Positions 1 to 8,509 of a stretch of 37,296 nucleotides of DNA are shown in pieces. The notes beneath the pieces were generated by a model that was not told the DNA's origin, did not search any database, and saw only the letters and a list, made by a program, of their open reading frames with translations. The stretch's first letter is position 1. Each line of letters starts with the position of its first letter. The position numbers were made by a program, and so were the translations under genes. The DNA is from DATESZ01 sp035283845 (GTDB taxonomy: Bacteria; Desulfobacterota; Syntrophia; Syntrophales; JACQWR01): contig DATESZ010000053.1 in NCBI GenBank assembly GCA_035283845.1, positions 1 to 37,296 of the forward strand, in the 5' to 3' direction.

Positions 1-1
1 C

Positions 2-469
2 AATCAATCTTCAGCTTACTCCTTTGGCGCCCAGGTGGCCGAGGTCGAGGTCGATCCGGAGACCGGAAAAGTGAAGGTTCTTCAAGTCGTGGACGCGCAC
101 GACTGTGGCTTTGCCATCAATCCCCAGGGAGTTGAGGCCCAATTGGATGGGTCGGTTCATATGGGAATGGGTATGGCACTGACCGAGGATCTCCAATGGG
201 ACAACGGACAGGTCCTTAACGCTTCCTTATTGGAATACAAAATACCTACGAGCGTCGATATACCGCGGGCGATCCCTATCCTGATTGAACCTATTGACCC
301 TCAAGGTCCGTTCGGCGCCAAAGGGATCGGGGAGTCAACGCAAATTCCCACGGCGCCGGCCATCGCTAATGCAATTTATGATGCCATCGGAGTGCAGATC
401 AAAAATCTTCCCATTACGCCGGATAAGATTCTCCGTGCTTTGGAAAGAGCGGGGAGGGAGCAGGGTTGA
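2..469 (+). CDS. Molybdopterin-binding (large) subunit of a xanthine dehydrogenase-family hydroxylase, C-terminal part only
   Basis: The frame is open from the window edge and ends with TGA at 467-469, so the start lies outside. The visible 155 residues are the end of the Mo-cofactor subunit of the xanthine oxidase family. They contain SFGAQVAEVEVDPETG, the DAHDCG..NPQGVEAQ..G segment, and GPFGAKGIGES followed by PTAPAIANAIY, where the family carries its active-site glutamate. It is clearly homologous to the C-terminus of the large subunit encoded on the opposite strand at 1990-4251, so two paralogous molybdenum hydroxylases sit tail to tail. Substrate cannot be told from this fragment. Confidence 0.9.
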   Translation, partial: NQSSAYSFGAQVAEVEVDPETGKVKVLQVVDAHDCGFAINPQGVEAQLDGSVHMGMGMALTEDLQWDNGQVLNASLLEYKIPTSVDIPRAIPILIEPIDPQGPFGAKGIGESTQIPTAPAIANAIYDAIGVQIKNLPITPDKILRALERAGREQG

Positions 470-524
470 GTGCATGAAACAGGTCTTTCGATTAACATAA
501 TTTCGGGAGAAAAAGAAACAAGCA

Positions 525-995
525 TCATTTGGACCGCAGCGCCTGGCCGGCGGCCCGCACAGCTTTTCTGATTTTTACGTAACCCGTACAGCGGCACAAA
601 TGCCCACCCAAGGCCGTGTCTATCTCTTCCGCGCCGGGATCGGGGTTCTCATCAAGAAGTGCCTTGGCGGCAAGAATCATGCCGGGGGTGCAAAAACCAC
701 ACTGGATAGCACCTTGTTCGACGAAAGCCTTCTGCACCGGATGCAATTCCTGTCCTTCCGACAATCCTTCGACCGTGGTTATTTCTTTACCTTGAGCTTC
801 TACTGCCAGTGTCAAACACGCCAGCACGGGCGTTCCCTCTATAATGATCGTGCACGTACCGCATTCCCCGAGGCCGCACGCCTCTTTTGCTCCCTTGAAT
901 CCCAACTGCCGCACCATTTCCAGAAGGGTGTCGCGGGGCTCAGCGGCAACTTCGTAAGTACTACCGTTAATCTTCAAGGCTATGACCTGCTTCAC
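525..995 (-). CDS. hcrC: 2Fe-2S subunit of a 4-hydroxybenzoyl-CoA reductase-like molybdenum enzyme
   Basis: A 156-residue small subunit with two [2Fe-2S] clusters. The plant-ferredoxin-type ligands are Cys40, Cys45, Cys48 and Cys60 (CGLGECGTC...C). The second set is Cys99, Cys102, Cys134 and Cys136 (CGFCTPG...CRC). I place the start at the GTG at 995 because it overlaps the stop of the upstream FAD subunit as GTGA; a longer frame to 1040 exists but adds only a non-conserved tail. Length and motifs fit the family (150-170 residues). The subunit passes electrons between the FAD subunit and the Mo site. It is the third gene of a three-gene operon and is probably translationally coupled to the second. 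Confidence 0.9.
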   Translation of the reverse strand: MKQVIALKINGSTYEVAAEPRDTLLEMVRQLGFKGAKEACGLGECGTCTIIIEGTPVLACLTLAVEAQGKEITTVEGLSEGQELHPVQKAFVEQGAIQCGFCTPGMILAAKALLDENPDPGAEEIDTALGGHLCRCTGYVKIRKAVRAAGQALRSK

Positions 996-1993
996 TTCGG
1001 CGCCTCGTTTCCGGCTTTTTCCCATGCCTGTTCCAGGCATTGCCGCAATAACACTCTGGCCGCCTGGCGCCGGTAACCCGCAGGAACGTCGGGGGCCGCA
1101 GCACAGGTAATAAAACCGATATCCTTGACTGCTTCGACTGCTATTTCGTCCAGCGCCGCGGGTGTAATCTTCTGCCCGACCAACTGATCGACCGGGAGAA
1201 CCGTAGGCAGTACTGAGCTCCCGGACACAACCGCCGATGCCTCCTTGCAGGTAACGCCATCGGCTTCGCGCGATATTCTTGCGGCTGCGTTGACCAGCGC
1301 AAAGTCGAGGGTCCGACGTTTGGCCACCTTGTTAAAAGCAGTGCCGCTGCCCGCAGGCAAGCTGGGGAAATGAAAATGGGTGATTATTTCCTCCCTCTCT
1401 ATCGTGTGCGAACAAGCTCCGTCGGCCTGGAAGAGATCGCCAACCGGCAACAAACGGCTGCCGGAAGGAGAAGCAACTTCAGCCGTTACCCCGATGGCCA
1501 TCAAAGCCGGCGCCAGGTCGGAGCTGGCGGCTGCCCGGCATTGGGACCCCGACGGGAAGACATAACATCTATTGCCGCCGCGCTTGAAACATGGTTCCTT
1601 CCCGCGCCACCATTCATGTGAACGGTCGCAATAACAGCAGCGGTTGTCGAGAAGAATATTCCCGCCTATAGTTCCCATATTGCGAAGTTCGGCAGCCGCC
1701 ACCCGGGAGGCAGCCTGCACCACCGCCGGCCACCAGGTAAGGTCTTGCAGCCGTCGAAGGCCCACTGCCGCGCCCACGGCAAACCGACCGCCGCCTTTGT
1801 CTTCCACCTTTCGCAATTCATCAATCTCTTTTATGTTTACGATGAGTTCCGCGATAACGCTCCGCCTTTTCAAGGACGGCAACAGGTCGGTTCCCCCGGC
1901 CAGTATTCTTGCTTTGCCTCCTGCCTGGGCCAGAAGCTTTACGGCTGCTTCCACGCTTTTCGGGCTGGCATATTCAAATTTGGGCAGTCTCAT
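992..1993 (-). CDS. hcrB: FAD subunit of a 4-hydroxybenzoyl-CoA reductase-like enzyme with an extra 4Fe-4S insert
   Basis: A 333-residue FAD-binding subunit of the CoxM/HcrB type. The FAD signature AGGTDLLPSLKR lies near residues 32-43 and NMGTIGGNILLDNR near 105-118. The feature that matters is a cysteine-bearing insert right after it, with Cys119, Cys135, Cys143 and Cys152. The spacings 16/8/9 equal those I recall for the four ligands of the extra [4Fe-4S] cluster in Thauera aromatica HcrB. Ordinary xanthine or CO dehydrogenase FAD subunits lack this insert. In HcrB it carries low-potential electrons from ferredoxin to the FAD so that the enzyme removes a phenolic hydroxyl instead of hydroxylating. 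Function is therefore inferred as reductive dehydroxylation of an aromatic CoA thioester. The gene overlaps hcrC by 4 bp and hcrA by about 4 bp. Confidence 0.85.
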   Translation of the reverse strand: MRLPKFEYASPKSVEAAVKLLAQAGGKARILAGGTDLLPSLKRRSVIAELIVNIKEIDELRKVEDKGGGRFAVGAAVGLRRLQDLTWWPAVVQAASRVAAAELRNMGTIGGNILLDNRCCYCDRSHEWWRGKEPCFKRGGNRCYVFPSGSQCRAAASSDLAPALMAIGVTAEVASPSGSRLLPVGDLFQADGACSHTIEREEIITHFHFPSLPAGSGTAFNKVAKRRTLDFALVNAAARISREADGVTCKEASAVVSGSSVLPTVLPVDQLVGQKITPAALDEIAVEAVKDIGFITCAAAPDVPAGYRRQAARVLLRQCLEQAWEKAGNEAPK

Positions 1994-4251
1994 TTCTTTT
2001 CACCGCCTTTGAGCACCCGGTCAGGGGTTACGGGCAAATCACGGAAACGTTTTTTCGTAGCATGATAGAGGGCGTTGACTATGGCGGGAGCTGTCGGTAC
2101 TATCGCGCCCTCTCCGCATTCCTTAGCTCCAAAAGGACCCTCAGGATCACAAATTCCCGTATGGATGCACTCAACGGAAGGCATGTCTTTAGGCAGGGGA
2201 ATCGCATAGTCAGCCAGAGAAGGATTGAGAACCTGCCCCTGGCGCACGACCATATCTTCGCTTAACGCAAAACCGATTCCCATCTGTATGGATCCTTCCA
2301 ATTGCCCTTCAACGGCCATCGGGTTGACCATCTGGCCGCAATCATGAGCGCTGAGCACGTTTACCACCTTTACCTGTCCCGTATCCTCGTTTACTTCCAC
2401 TTCGGCCACCTGGACGCCGAAAGAATAGGCTGCGTAAAACAACTTCTCCGGAGGGTCATACGAACCTTCGGCTATCAGCGGCTTGAAATTATGAGCTTCC
2501 TGCCACATGCGGGCCGCCTGTTTGAAATGCAGACGCTTGCCGGAACTGAGACAGATAATTTCTCCGAATTCCAGCCGCAGCTCGTCGCGCGGCGCTTCCC
2601 ATTTGGCCGCCAGAAAAGACAGCAGTTTTTCTTTCACCTCCGCAGCGGCATTTTTGACGGCGTTACCGGCAAAAACCGTCTCGCGGCTGGAATAGCTTCC
2701 GAGGTCAGCCGGGGTAATGTCCGTATCCGCACGGACATAACGAATGTCCTGGAAGGCAATTCCAAGCTCTTCGGCTGCTATCTGCACCATAGCCGTGTCT
2801 GATCCCTGTCCGGTATCAGCAGCGCTGCACAGAAGGTGAACACCGCCATCCTCGTTGACTCGGATTATAGCCGTCGCGTAGGCGGGTATTTCCGGACGCA
2901 GGCGGAAGCCCTGCCCGGAAGAAAAGCCGGCGCATCCAATGCCAATACCCTTCCCTTTCGGCAGATTGGCCCGTTTGGCGTACCATCCGGACTTCTCAAC
3001 CGCCTTCTCTATGCACTTTTTAAGGCCGCAACTGCCTAACCTGAACCCGGCTATGGTAAGTTCCCCGCTTTCCAGGGCGTTGCGCAGCCGGATTTCCACC
3101 GGATCCATACCAATATCTTCGGCCAGCATGTCCAATTGCACATCGCTGGCAAACTGCAACTGGGGAGCAGTGTGACCGCGCATGGCGCTGGAAACGGGAT
3201 TGTTCGTAAATGCGCGCACCCCTTCGTAATGGTATGAACCATACCGGTACGGCAGACACAGGTACAACCCTCCTATATAAATACTGATCTGCCCCCAGCC
3301 GCTATAGGCCCCCCCATCCGCCAATACTCTCGCGTGCCTGGCCGTTATGTCACCCTGGCGGTTAACTCCTGTCTTGAGATAGATCTTCATGGGATGGCGC
3401 CGCCGCGTACTGATGAACTCGTCCTCGCGACTGTAGACGATTTTCACCGGGCATCCGGTTTCCCGGGCCAGAAGGGCTGCGCAAAGATCAAGCGAAAAAA
3501 CCCCGTCCGATTTGCTCCCGAAGCCTCCCCCGACGAAGGGAAGGATTACGCGCACCCGGGATTCCGGTATCCCCAGCAAGCGGGCCATATCACTCTTCAT
3601 CATGTAAGGCACCTGGGTGCCGGTCCACAGAGTGTAATACCCCGGATCGTCGTACCTGGCGACGCAGGTGTGCGGTTCCAAAGGGACATGCGAACATGAC
3701 GGCGTGTTAAATATATCTTCCCGGATATGACAGGCCCGGCGGAATCCTTCTTCCAGGTCGCCGTAAGTCAAAACGATCTTCCGGCTGATATTGCCAGGCA
3801 TGTTTTCGTGTATCAGGGGAGCCCCCGGTTCCATTGCCTCCTCGGGAGTAAAGAGCGGTTTCAGTTCCTCCCATTCAACTTTGATCCTGTCAAGGGCTTC
3901 GGCAGCAGCATCCTCATCTATGGCAGCCACAGCAGCTATGGCATCTCCAATATATCTCACCTTGTCTTTAGCCAGGGGAACGAAGTCGAGAGCCTTCTCC
4001 CGATGCCGCGTTGGACTACACCCAAGTCCAAGCGTATCCTGACCGGTAACCACCGCCTTTACTCCTGGGACTCGCCTGGCTTCGTTGGTATCAATGTGCA
4101 GGATGCGGGCATGGGGCAACCAACTGTTGAGTATCTTGCCACAGAGCATGCCGGGCGGCTCCAAGTCCCCGGCGTACTCGGCTTTGCCCCTGGCCTTGGC
4201 GGGGCCATCCATGCGGGGTATGCTGTGTTCGAGCACCTTGTATTCTTCCAA
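1990..4251 (-). CDS. hcrA: Molybdopterin-binding large subunit of a 4-hydroxybenzoyl-CoA reductase-like enzyme
   Basis: A large subunit of about 754 residues. The frame continues upstream to 4434, but the extra 61 residues look non-coding. I choose the TTG at 4251 because GAGAGGA lies at the right distance upstream and the following residues (EEYKVLEHSIPRMDG) match the family N-terminus. The conserved Mo-domain motif GGGFGSK and the C-terminal GPFGAKECGEG (putative active-site Glu) are present. It is the first gene of an operon large-FAD-2Fe2S on the minus strand, transcribed from the promoter at 4303-4331. Thauera is recalled to have the order C-A-B, so the order differs here. The FAD-subunit insert in the next gene is the main reason for naming it hcrA rather than a generic xanthine dehydrogenase. 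Confidence 0.82.
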   Translation of the reverse strand: MEEYKVLEHSIPRMDGPAKARGKAEYAGDLEPPGMLCGKILNSWLPHARILHIDTNEARRVPGVKAVVTGQDTLGLGCSPTRHREKALDFVPLAKDKVRYIGDAIAAVAAIDEDAAAEALDRIKVEWEELKPLFTPEEAMEPGAPLIHENMPGNISRKIVLTYGDLEEGFRRACHIREDIFNTPSCSHVPLEPHTCVARYDDPGYYTLWTGTQVPYMMKSDMARLLGIPESRVRVILPFVGGGFGSKSDGVFSLDLCAALLARETGCPVKIVYSREDEFISTRRRHPMKIYLKTGVNRQGDITARHARVLADGGAYSGWGQISIYIGGLYLCLPYRYGSYHYEGVRAFTNNPVSSAMRGHTAPQLQFASDVQLDMLAEDIGMDPVEIRLRNALESGELTIAGFRLGSCGLKKCIEKAVEKSGWYAKRANLPKGKGIGIGCAGFSSGQGFRLRPEIPAYATAIIRVNEDGGVHLLCSAADTGQGSDTAMVQIAAEELGIAFQDIRYVRADTDITPADLGSYSSRETVFAGNAVKNAAAEVKEKLLSFLAAKWEAPRDELRLEFGEIICLSSGKRLHFKQAARMWQEAHNFKPLIAEGSYDPPEKLFYAAYSFGVQVAEVEVNEDTGQVKVVNVLSAHDCGQMVNPMAVEGQLEGSIQMGIGFALSEDMVVRQGQVLNPSLADYAIPLPKDMPSVECIHTGICDPEGPFGAKECGEGAIVPTAPAIVNALYHATKKRFRDLPVTPDRVLKGGEKK

Positions 4252-4278
4252 TTTTATTCCTCTCGGCAATGATTTGAT

Positions 4279-4300
4279 GCGAACTCGCTTTTCTGTTCGC
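4279..4300 (-). promoter_or_regulatory. Inverted repeat at the hcr transcription start, candidate operator
   Basis: GCGAAC and GTTCGC are perfect 6-bp arms separated by 10 bp. The site lies immediately downstream of the -10 box at 4303-4308, covering the expected start point, which is a usual place for a repressor. The regulator is not identifiable from the window. Confidence 0.5.
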
Positions 4301-4302
4301 GA

Positions 4303-4331
4303 AGTATAGGAAAGCGTGAGTTGTGTGTCAA
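4303..4331 (-). promoter_or_regulatory. Sigma-70 promoter of the hcrABC-like operon
   Basis: On the minus strand TTGACA (4331-4326) is followed after 17 bp by TATACT (4308-4303). This is a near-consensus housekeeping promoter about 50 bp upstream of the TTG start at 4251. Confidence 0.75.
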
Positions 4332-4380
4332 GAAAAAGTAGCCACCGTAAAAATCGTCCTGGGAAATCGGCGTCCCTTCC

Positions 4381-4419
4381 ATTGTGCTTGACGAATATCC
4401 GGAAAGTCCTATAAAAGGC
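4381..4419 (+). repeat. 39-bp direct repeat, left copy (promoter-like), left edge of the accessory block
   Basis: Identical to 17385-17423 except for one base (G versus A at the 26th position). A few similar bases precede it in both copies. It contains TTGACG (4388-4393), a 16-bp spacer and TATAAA (4410-4415), so it also reads as a sigma-70 promoter pointing right. After the final AAAAGGC the two copies diverge completely. Together with the right copy it brackets about 13 kb of transposase, toxin-antitoxin and broken genes. Confidence 0.85.
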
Positions 4420-4455
4420 AGGACAAATACGCACATGAATATCGCAAAATCCCTC

Positions 4456-4483
4456 TTGACAAATAGAACGGTCGTTCTACATT
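4456..4483 (+). promoter_or_regulatory. Promoter with a TetR-type palindromic operator in its spacer
   Basis: TTGACA (4456-4461) and TACATT (4478-4483) are 16 bp apart. Most of the spacer is the palindrome TAGAACG-GT-CGTTCTA (4464-4479), with perfect 7-bp arms. This form is typical of TetR/AcrR-family operators. It lies 34 bp upstream of the transposase start. No TetR-type regulator gene is in the window, so either the transposase is under such control or the element landed behind the promoter of a gene since lost. Confidence 0.6.
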
Positions 4484-4516
4484 ATGGCGGTCTGATTTTC
4501 TCAAAGGAGAGAAATC

Positions 4517-5881
4517 ATGTCCGCTCCTGCCGCCGTTTATCGTCCACGAAATCCGCAGTCTTCGGACTACTACCGCTGCGTGGAGGACTATTTTGAAACC
4601 TTTGTCCAAATCTATGACGAGCATTTCTCCAGGCAGTACGGCTTCTGGCGGTCCTATGTCGAGCAGGTGATCTATCGTTATCTCGACTGCGGCGACCTAC
4701 ACAACGGGTTTGCCCGTGTGAAATGTAAAGACTGCGGCCATGAATACCTCCTGGCATTTTCCTGCAAGCGCCGCCACTTTTGCCCATCGTGCCATCAGAA
4801 ACGCGTGGTGGAATTCGGGGAATGGCTCTGCATGGATGTCATCAAGAAGGTGCCCCACCGGCATTTTGTATTCAGCATCCCGAAGATCCTCCGCCGTTAC
4901 TTTCTCTACGACCGGAAGCTTCTTGCCGATCTCAGCCGCTGCGCCTGGGAATCCCTGAAGGTCTTTCTCCAGGATGCGGTTCCTGAAAATGATCCCATCC
5001 CCGGCGCCGTCATCGCCATGCAGACCTTCGGCGATTTTCTGGGATACAATCCTCACACCCACATTCTCGTGACGGACGGCTGTTTCTATGGTGATGGCGG
5101 CATGTTCCGCGTCTCTCCACCCTTTGAACTCAAGAAGTTGGAGGCCATCTTCCGGCACAAGGTATTCCGGATGCTTCTGAACAAGGGGAAGATCACACAA
5201 GAGATGATCACCATGCTCTCAACATGGCGGCATTCCGGCTTCAACGTCTTCTGCGGCAACCGCATTTCGCCCAATGACGAAACGGCCATGGAGAATCTGG
5301 CCCGCTACATCATTCGGGCGTCATTCTCCCAAGAAAGAATGCAGTACCTGGATCAAGAGGGGACGGTCGTTTATACTTCCAAGGACGGCGCGACAACCAA
5401 GAACTTCCCGGCCCTGGAATGGCTGGCCGCGATGTGTTCGCACATCCCGAACCGGGGCGAGCAGATGGTGCGTTACTACGGCTTCTACAGCAACGTCTCG
5501 CGGGGAAAACGGCAGAAGGAAGGTCTGGATGACGCCATCCCTTGCATCCTCGAACCCCAGGGAAACGAAAAGGCTTTCAGGAAAAGTTGGGCCAGGCTGC
5601 TTGAGAAGATATACGAAGTAGATCCCCTGGTCTGTCCAAAATGTCAGGGGGCCATGCGGATCATCAGCAGCATCGGAGACCAGGAAGTGATCAAGACCAT
5701 CCTCAAGCACCTGGGCATCTGGTTGGTCAGGTACAGGCCGCCGCCGAAAATCCATGACCCGCCAGGGGGACATGACGAAGTCGTGTCCCCATACGCCGCT
5801 GCCGATCTCCAGCTTCAAACACACGCTGATACTATCTACGGCGACCCCGAATATACCTGGGATGAATACATCCAGTCATAA
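4517..5881 (+). CDS. IS91-family (HUH, rolling-circle) transposase
   Basis: A 454-residue transposase that looks intact. The N-terminus has a zinc-binding region of the IS91 type, with Cys58, Cys70, Cys73, Cys83, Cys89, Cys92 and His93. The HUH metal motif is His180-Thr-His182 in NPHTHILVTDG. Candidate nucleophilic tyrosines include Tyr264 (LARYIIR) and Tyr320/321 (VRYYGFY). The ATG at 4517 is preceded by AAAGGAGAG. IS91-type elements have neither terminal inverted repeats nor target duplications, and can carry neighbouring DNA, which fits an accessory block downstream. I cannot fix the element ends; a short hairpin (CGAG/CTCG around 5949-5959) past the gene could belong to the terminus. Confidence 0.9.
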   Translation: MSAPAAVYRPRNPQSSDYYRCVEDYFETFVQIYDEHFSRQYGFWRSYVEQVIYRYLDCGDLHNGFARVKCKDCGHEYLLAFSCKRRHFCPSCHQKRVVEFGEWLCMDVIKKVPHRHFVFSIPKILRRYFLYDRKLLADLSRCAWESLKVFLQDAVPENDPIPGAVIAMQTFGDFLGYNPHTHILVTDGCFYGDGGMFRVSPPFELKKLEAIFRHKVFRMLLNKGKITQEMITMLSTWRHSGFNVFCGNRISPNDETAMENLARYIIRASFSQERMQYLDQEGTVVYTSKDGATTKNFPALEWLAAMCSHIPNRGEQMVRYYGFYSNVSRGKRQKEGLDDAIPCILEPQGNEKAFRKSWARLLEKIYEVDPLVCPKCQGAMRIISSIGDQEVIKTILKHLGIWLVRYRPPPKIHDPPGGHDEVVSPYAAADLQLQTHADTIYGDPEYTWDEYIQS

Positions 5882-6065
5882 CGCATTTTGAAAAATAGGC
5901 GTGCCGGATAGGTCTGTCTGAATTACGCTCAAAAATGCCCTCTTGCCGAGTGACTCGACCAAAGGGTTAGCTGATTTCTCAAAAGAGCGGCCACTAATCC
6001 ACCTTTCTTACCCAACCGCATCGCTATCCCCTTCTTTTTGATGCAAAACAGATGCAAAATATACA
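5882..6065 (+). other. Spacer between transposase and methyltransferase remnant, possible IS terminus
   Basis: No gene is visible. A small hairpin sits near 5949-5959, and a direct repeat of GATGCAAAA occurs twice near 6040-6059. The junction between IS91 DNA and the truncated methyltransferase should be here. Confidence 0.35.
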
Positions 6066-6272
6066 TTGACAAGCAAAAACAGCCCCCCTATACTTCCGAC
6101 CACCGAAAGGAATGCCTTATCAAATCAAATTAAGAAGCGCTTTTTTAATGAGGTAAACCCCGGGCGAAAGAATGAGGAGAAAACCACAATTGAGAAACTG
6201 ATTCAACAGTTTGTTGGCAACGGCGATCTCTTCGATTTTGAGATTTACTTCAGCGAGGTCTTCCACACCTCT

Positions 6273-6312
6273 CCTTCCCCCCTTGAGGGGGGACGCAAGG
6301 GAGGTGGTTTTG
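6273..6312 (+). repeat. GC-rich palindromic element inside the methyltransferase frame, copy D
   Basis: The core is six C, TTGA, six G (6277-6292), flanked by further C-rich and G-rich arms. It adds about 13 residues (SPSPLEGGRKGGG) without breaking the frame. The same type of palindrome recurs at 6637, 27894, 29772, 30258 and 36721. Confidence 0.7.
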
Positions 6313-6636
6313 ACATAGTCATCGCCAACCCGCCCTATGTGCGCCAGGAATCCATCAAGGCATTCAAACCCCAACTGAAGCAGGCCTTCGGCGGCTTCTA
6401 TTGCGGCACCGCCGACCTGTACACCTACTTTTACAAGCGCGGCCTGGAGATCCTGAAAGCCTCGGGACATCTTTGCTTCATCGCGCCCAACAAGTTCATG
6501 CGCGCTGGTTACGGCAGGAACACCCGCACACTCCTCGCCGGCGAAGCGACGCCCAAGGTGGTGATCGATTTCGGCGACCTTCCCATCTTTGACGCCACCA
6601 CCTACCCCTCCATCCTGCTCGTGGAAAAAAACTTAA

Positions 6637-6676
6637 CTCCCTCACCCTTGACGGGGGAGGGTCGGGGTGGGGGTGA
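6637..6676 (+). repeat. GC-rich palindromic element inside the methyltransferase frame, copy E
   Basis: CTCCCTCACCC and GGGTGGGGGTGA-type arms surround a TTGACGGG centre. The translated insert is TPSPLTGEGRGGGE. It lies about 360 bp from copy D in the same gene and is again in frame. Confidence 0.7.
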
Positions 6677-7687
6677 ATTTCTCGCCGCCACCTTCACCGC
6701 TCCTTCCCAGTTGGAACGCCTGGACGAAACCCTCGCCACCGTCAGCTTCACCATGCCGATTAACGCCCTGAAGGCGGAGGGCTGGACGCTGGAACGCCCG
6801 GAGGTGCTGGCCTTGATGGAGAAGCTCAGAAAGGCCGGCAAGCCGCTGGGCGAGTATGTGCAGGGAAGATTCTATCGGGGCGTCTTGACCGGCCTGAACG
6901 AGGCCTTCGTCATCGACGAGGCCACCCGGCAGCAGCTCATCGCCGAAGACCCCAAAAGCATCGAACTGATCAAACCCTGGCTCCGCGGCCGCGACATCCG
7001 GAAATGGAAAGCGAACTGGGCGGGGTTGTATCTCATCGCCATCGCCAGCAGCGCTAACAAAGGATGGCCCTGGTCAAGGGAGAAAACCGAGGTGAAAGCC
7101 CGTCCCTTATTTGCGAAGGCTTATCCAGCTATTTACCGGCATTTATCGCAGTATGAGAACAAGCTATGTAAACGTGAAGATCAGGGGAAGTTCTGGTGGG
7201 AGCTAAGATCATGTATATATTATGACGAATTCGAGAAAGAGAAGATTGTTTACCCGAACATTACAAAAACAAATATTTTTGCCTATGACACTACAGGTGT
7301 CCTGACAAATCAGAAATGCTTTATAATACCTACAACTGACATTTACCTTGTAGCAATTCTTAATTCTAAACTGGCTACCCAGTGGTTCCATTCAACACTA
7401 CCTTTATTACGTGGCGGGTTCTTTGAACCGAGTGCAATCTTCATGCAGCACTTTCCCGTTTTTCCCGCCTCTGACACCCAGAAAGCCCCCATCATCGAGC
7501 GCGTCCGGAAAATCCTCGCCGACCCCGACAGCCCCACTGTCCCTGACCTTGAAGCAGACATAAATCAACAGGTCTATACCCTATACAAACTGACTCCAGA
7601 AGAAATCAAAATTACAGAAAAGGAGCAATGACAAATCGATTGGGACAACGCATTCTTTGCAAGTAGGCAGGAAAACGTATTACCGAC

Positions 7688-8509
7688 ATGATAAGTGATG
7701 TGATGAAAAAATTCGAGTCACCATCAGATTATAGTAAATTTTCTTATATGATAAAGAAAAAGAGCCGGGATCCAGAGGGTTCATGGTGCCAAAATTTCTT
7801 GGAAGGCTTACTTGCCACATGCAAAACAAGAACAATTGAACTGCCCCCAAAAACCAAATTGTGGCGTTCTCAGTTGGGGAAGGATAAATCTCGCCAAAAT
7901 ATAAGTGCGGGAATAATATGTTTAGATACCACCCTTCGACCTTTTCCTCCCCATCGAATGAAGCCTCTCCCTGACAAGGCCGAAGCAGGCAGAGCTAATC
8001 CAAAAGGGGTTCCCGTTTTATACCTTTCAACAGATCGAGAAACTGCAATGTCTGAATGTCGGCCTTGGTTAGCAGCATTTATTTCAATTGGTATGTTCTA
8101 TACAAATCGTGATCTTAAAATACTTGATCTTTCAAAAGACGAATACATTCCTGTAAGAACTAATAATATGGGGAAAATAAATAATGATCAAAATCTTGTT
8201 GAAAAAGTAATTTGGGGCAACATAAATAAAGCATTTACAAAACCTATTCAGCGTTCCGATCAAATAGCAGATTACATACCTACACAAGTAATTGCCGAAT
8301 TTTTCAAATCTAAAAATTTTGATGGTTTAAAATATAGGAGTGCCCTTGGTAAAGGGTATAATATAGCTTTGTTTGATCCTTCATCAACGGAGCAAGCTGA
8401 CTGCTCGCTTTTTGATGTCAAAAGTATCTCCTTGTCATTCAAAGCTATTGATGGAGCTAAATACTCAACTCATTTTGGTGAAAATCGCAATAACTACGAA
8501 GACACATAA
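7688..8509 (+). CDS. RES-domain toxin-like protein
   Basis: A 273-residue protein with the RES family signature. LWRSQ with Arg60 is followed by GRANPKGVPVLYLSTDRETAMSECRP (residues 101-126; Glu118 and Glu123 are the candidate catalytic acids). YIPTQVIAEFF and FDGLKYRSALGKGYNIALFDP follow, with Ser218. RES toxins of known TA pairs degrade NAD+. They usually follow a small Xre/MbcA-type antitoxin gene; here the gene upstream is the methyltransferase remnant and no antitoxin is adjacent. The nearest Xre gene is at 9405. The DNA is notably AT-rich, unlike the chromosomal genes around. The family call is strong; activity on NAD+ is inferred. Confidence 0.85.
   Translation: MISDVMKKFESPSDYSKFSYMIKKKSRDPEGSWCQNFLEGLLATCKTRTIELPPKTKLWRSQLGKDKSRQNISAGIICLDTTLRPFPPHRMKPLPDKAEAGRANPKGVPVLYLSTDRETAMSECRPWLAAFISIGMFYTNRDLKILDLSKDEYIPVRTNNMGKINNDQNLVEKVIWGNINKAFTKPIQRSDQIADYIPTQVIAEFFKSKNFDGLKYRSALGKGYNIALFDPSSTEQADCSLFDVKSISLSFKAIDGAKYSTHFGENRNNYEDT

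Larger units (their letters stand above)
6066..7631 (+). pseudogene. Eco57I-like N6-adenine DNA methyltransferase, 5'-truncated
   Basis: A frame of about 521 residues with the catalytic motif IV NPPY (FDIVIANPPYVRQES). It continues with the usual Eco57I-class sequence (TADLYTYFYKRGLEIL, LCFIAPNKFMRAGYGR) and a target-recognition-like C-terminal half ending KLTPEEIKITEKEQ. Motif I (the AdoMet-binding DPATGTG type) is absent because the 5' part is gone; the frame opens only at 6042, right after the transposase spacer. Two in-frame GC-rich palindromic inserts read HTSPSPLEGG and LTPSPLTGEG. Any start codon would be fortuitous; TTG at 6066 is the first. It is probably a dead remnant unless it works as a specificity subunit. 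Confidence 0.75.

Noticed and set aside
1644..2265. Plus-strand frames within the hcrA/hcrB genes
   Set aside because: Antisense to well-supported subunits with cofactor motifs.
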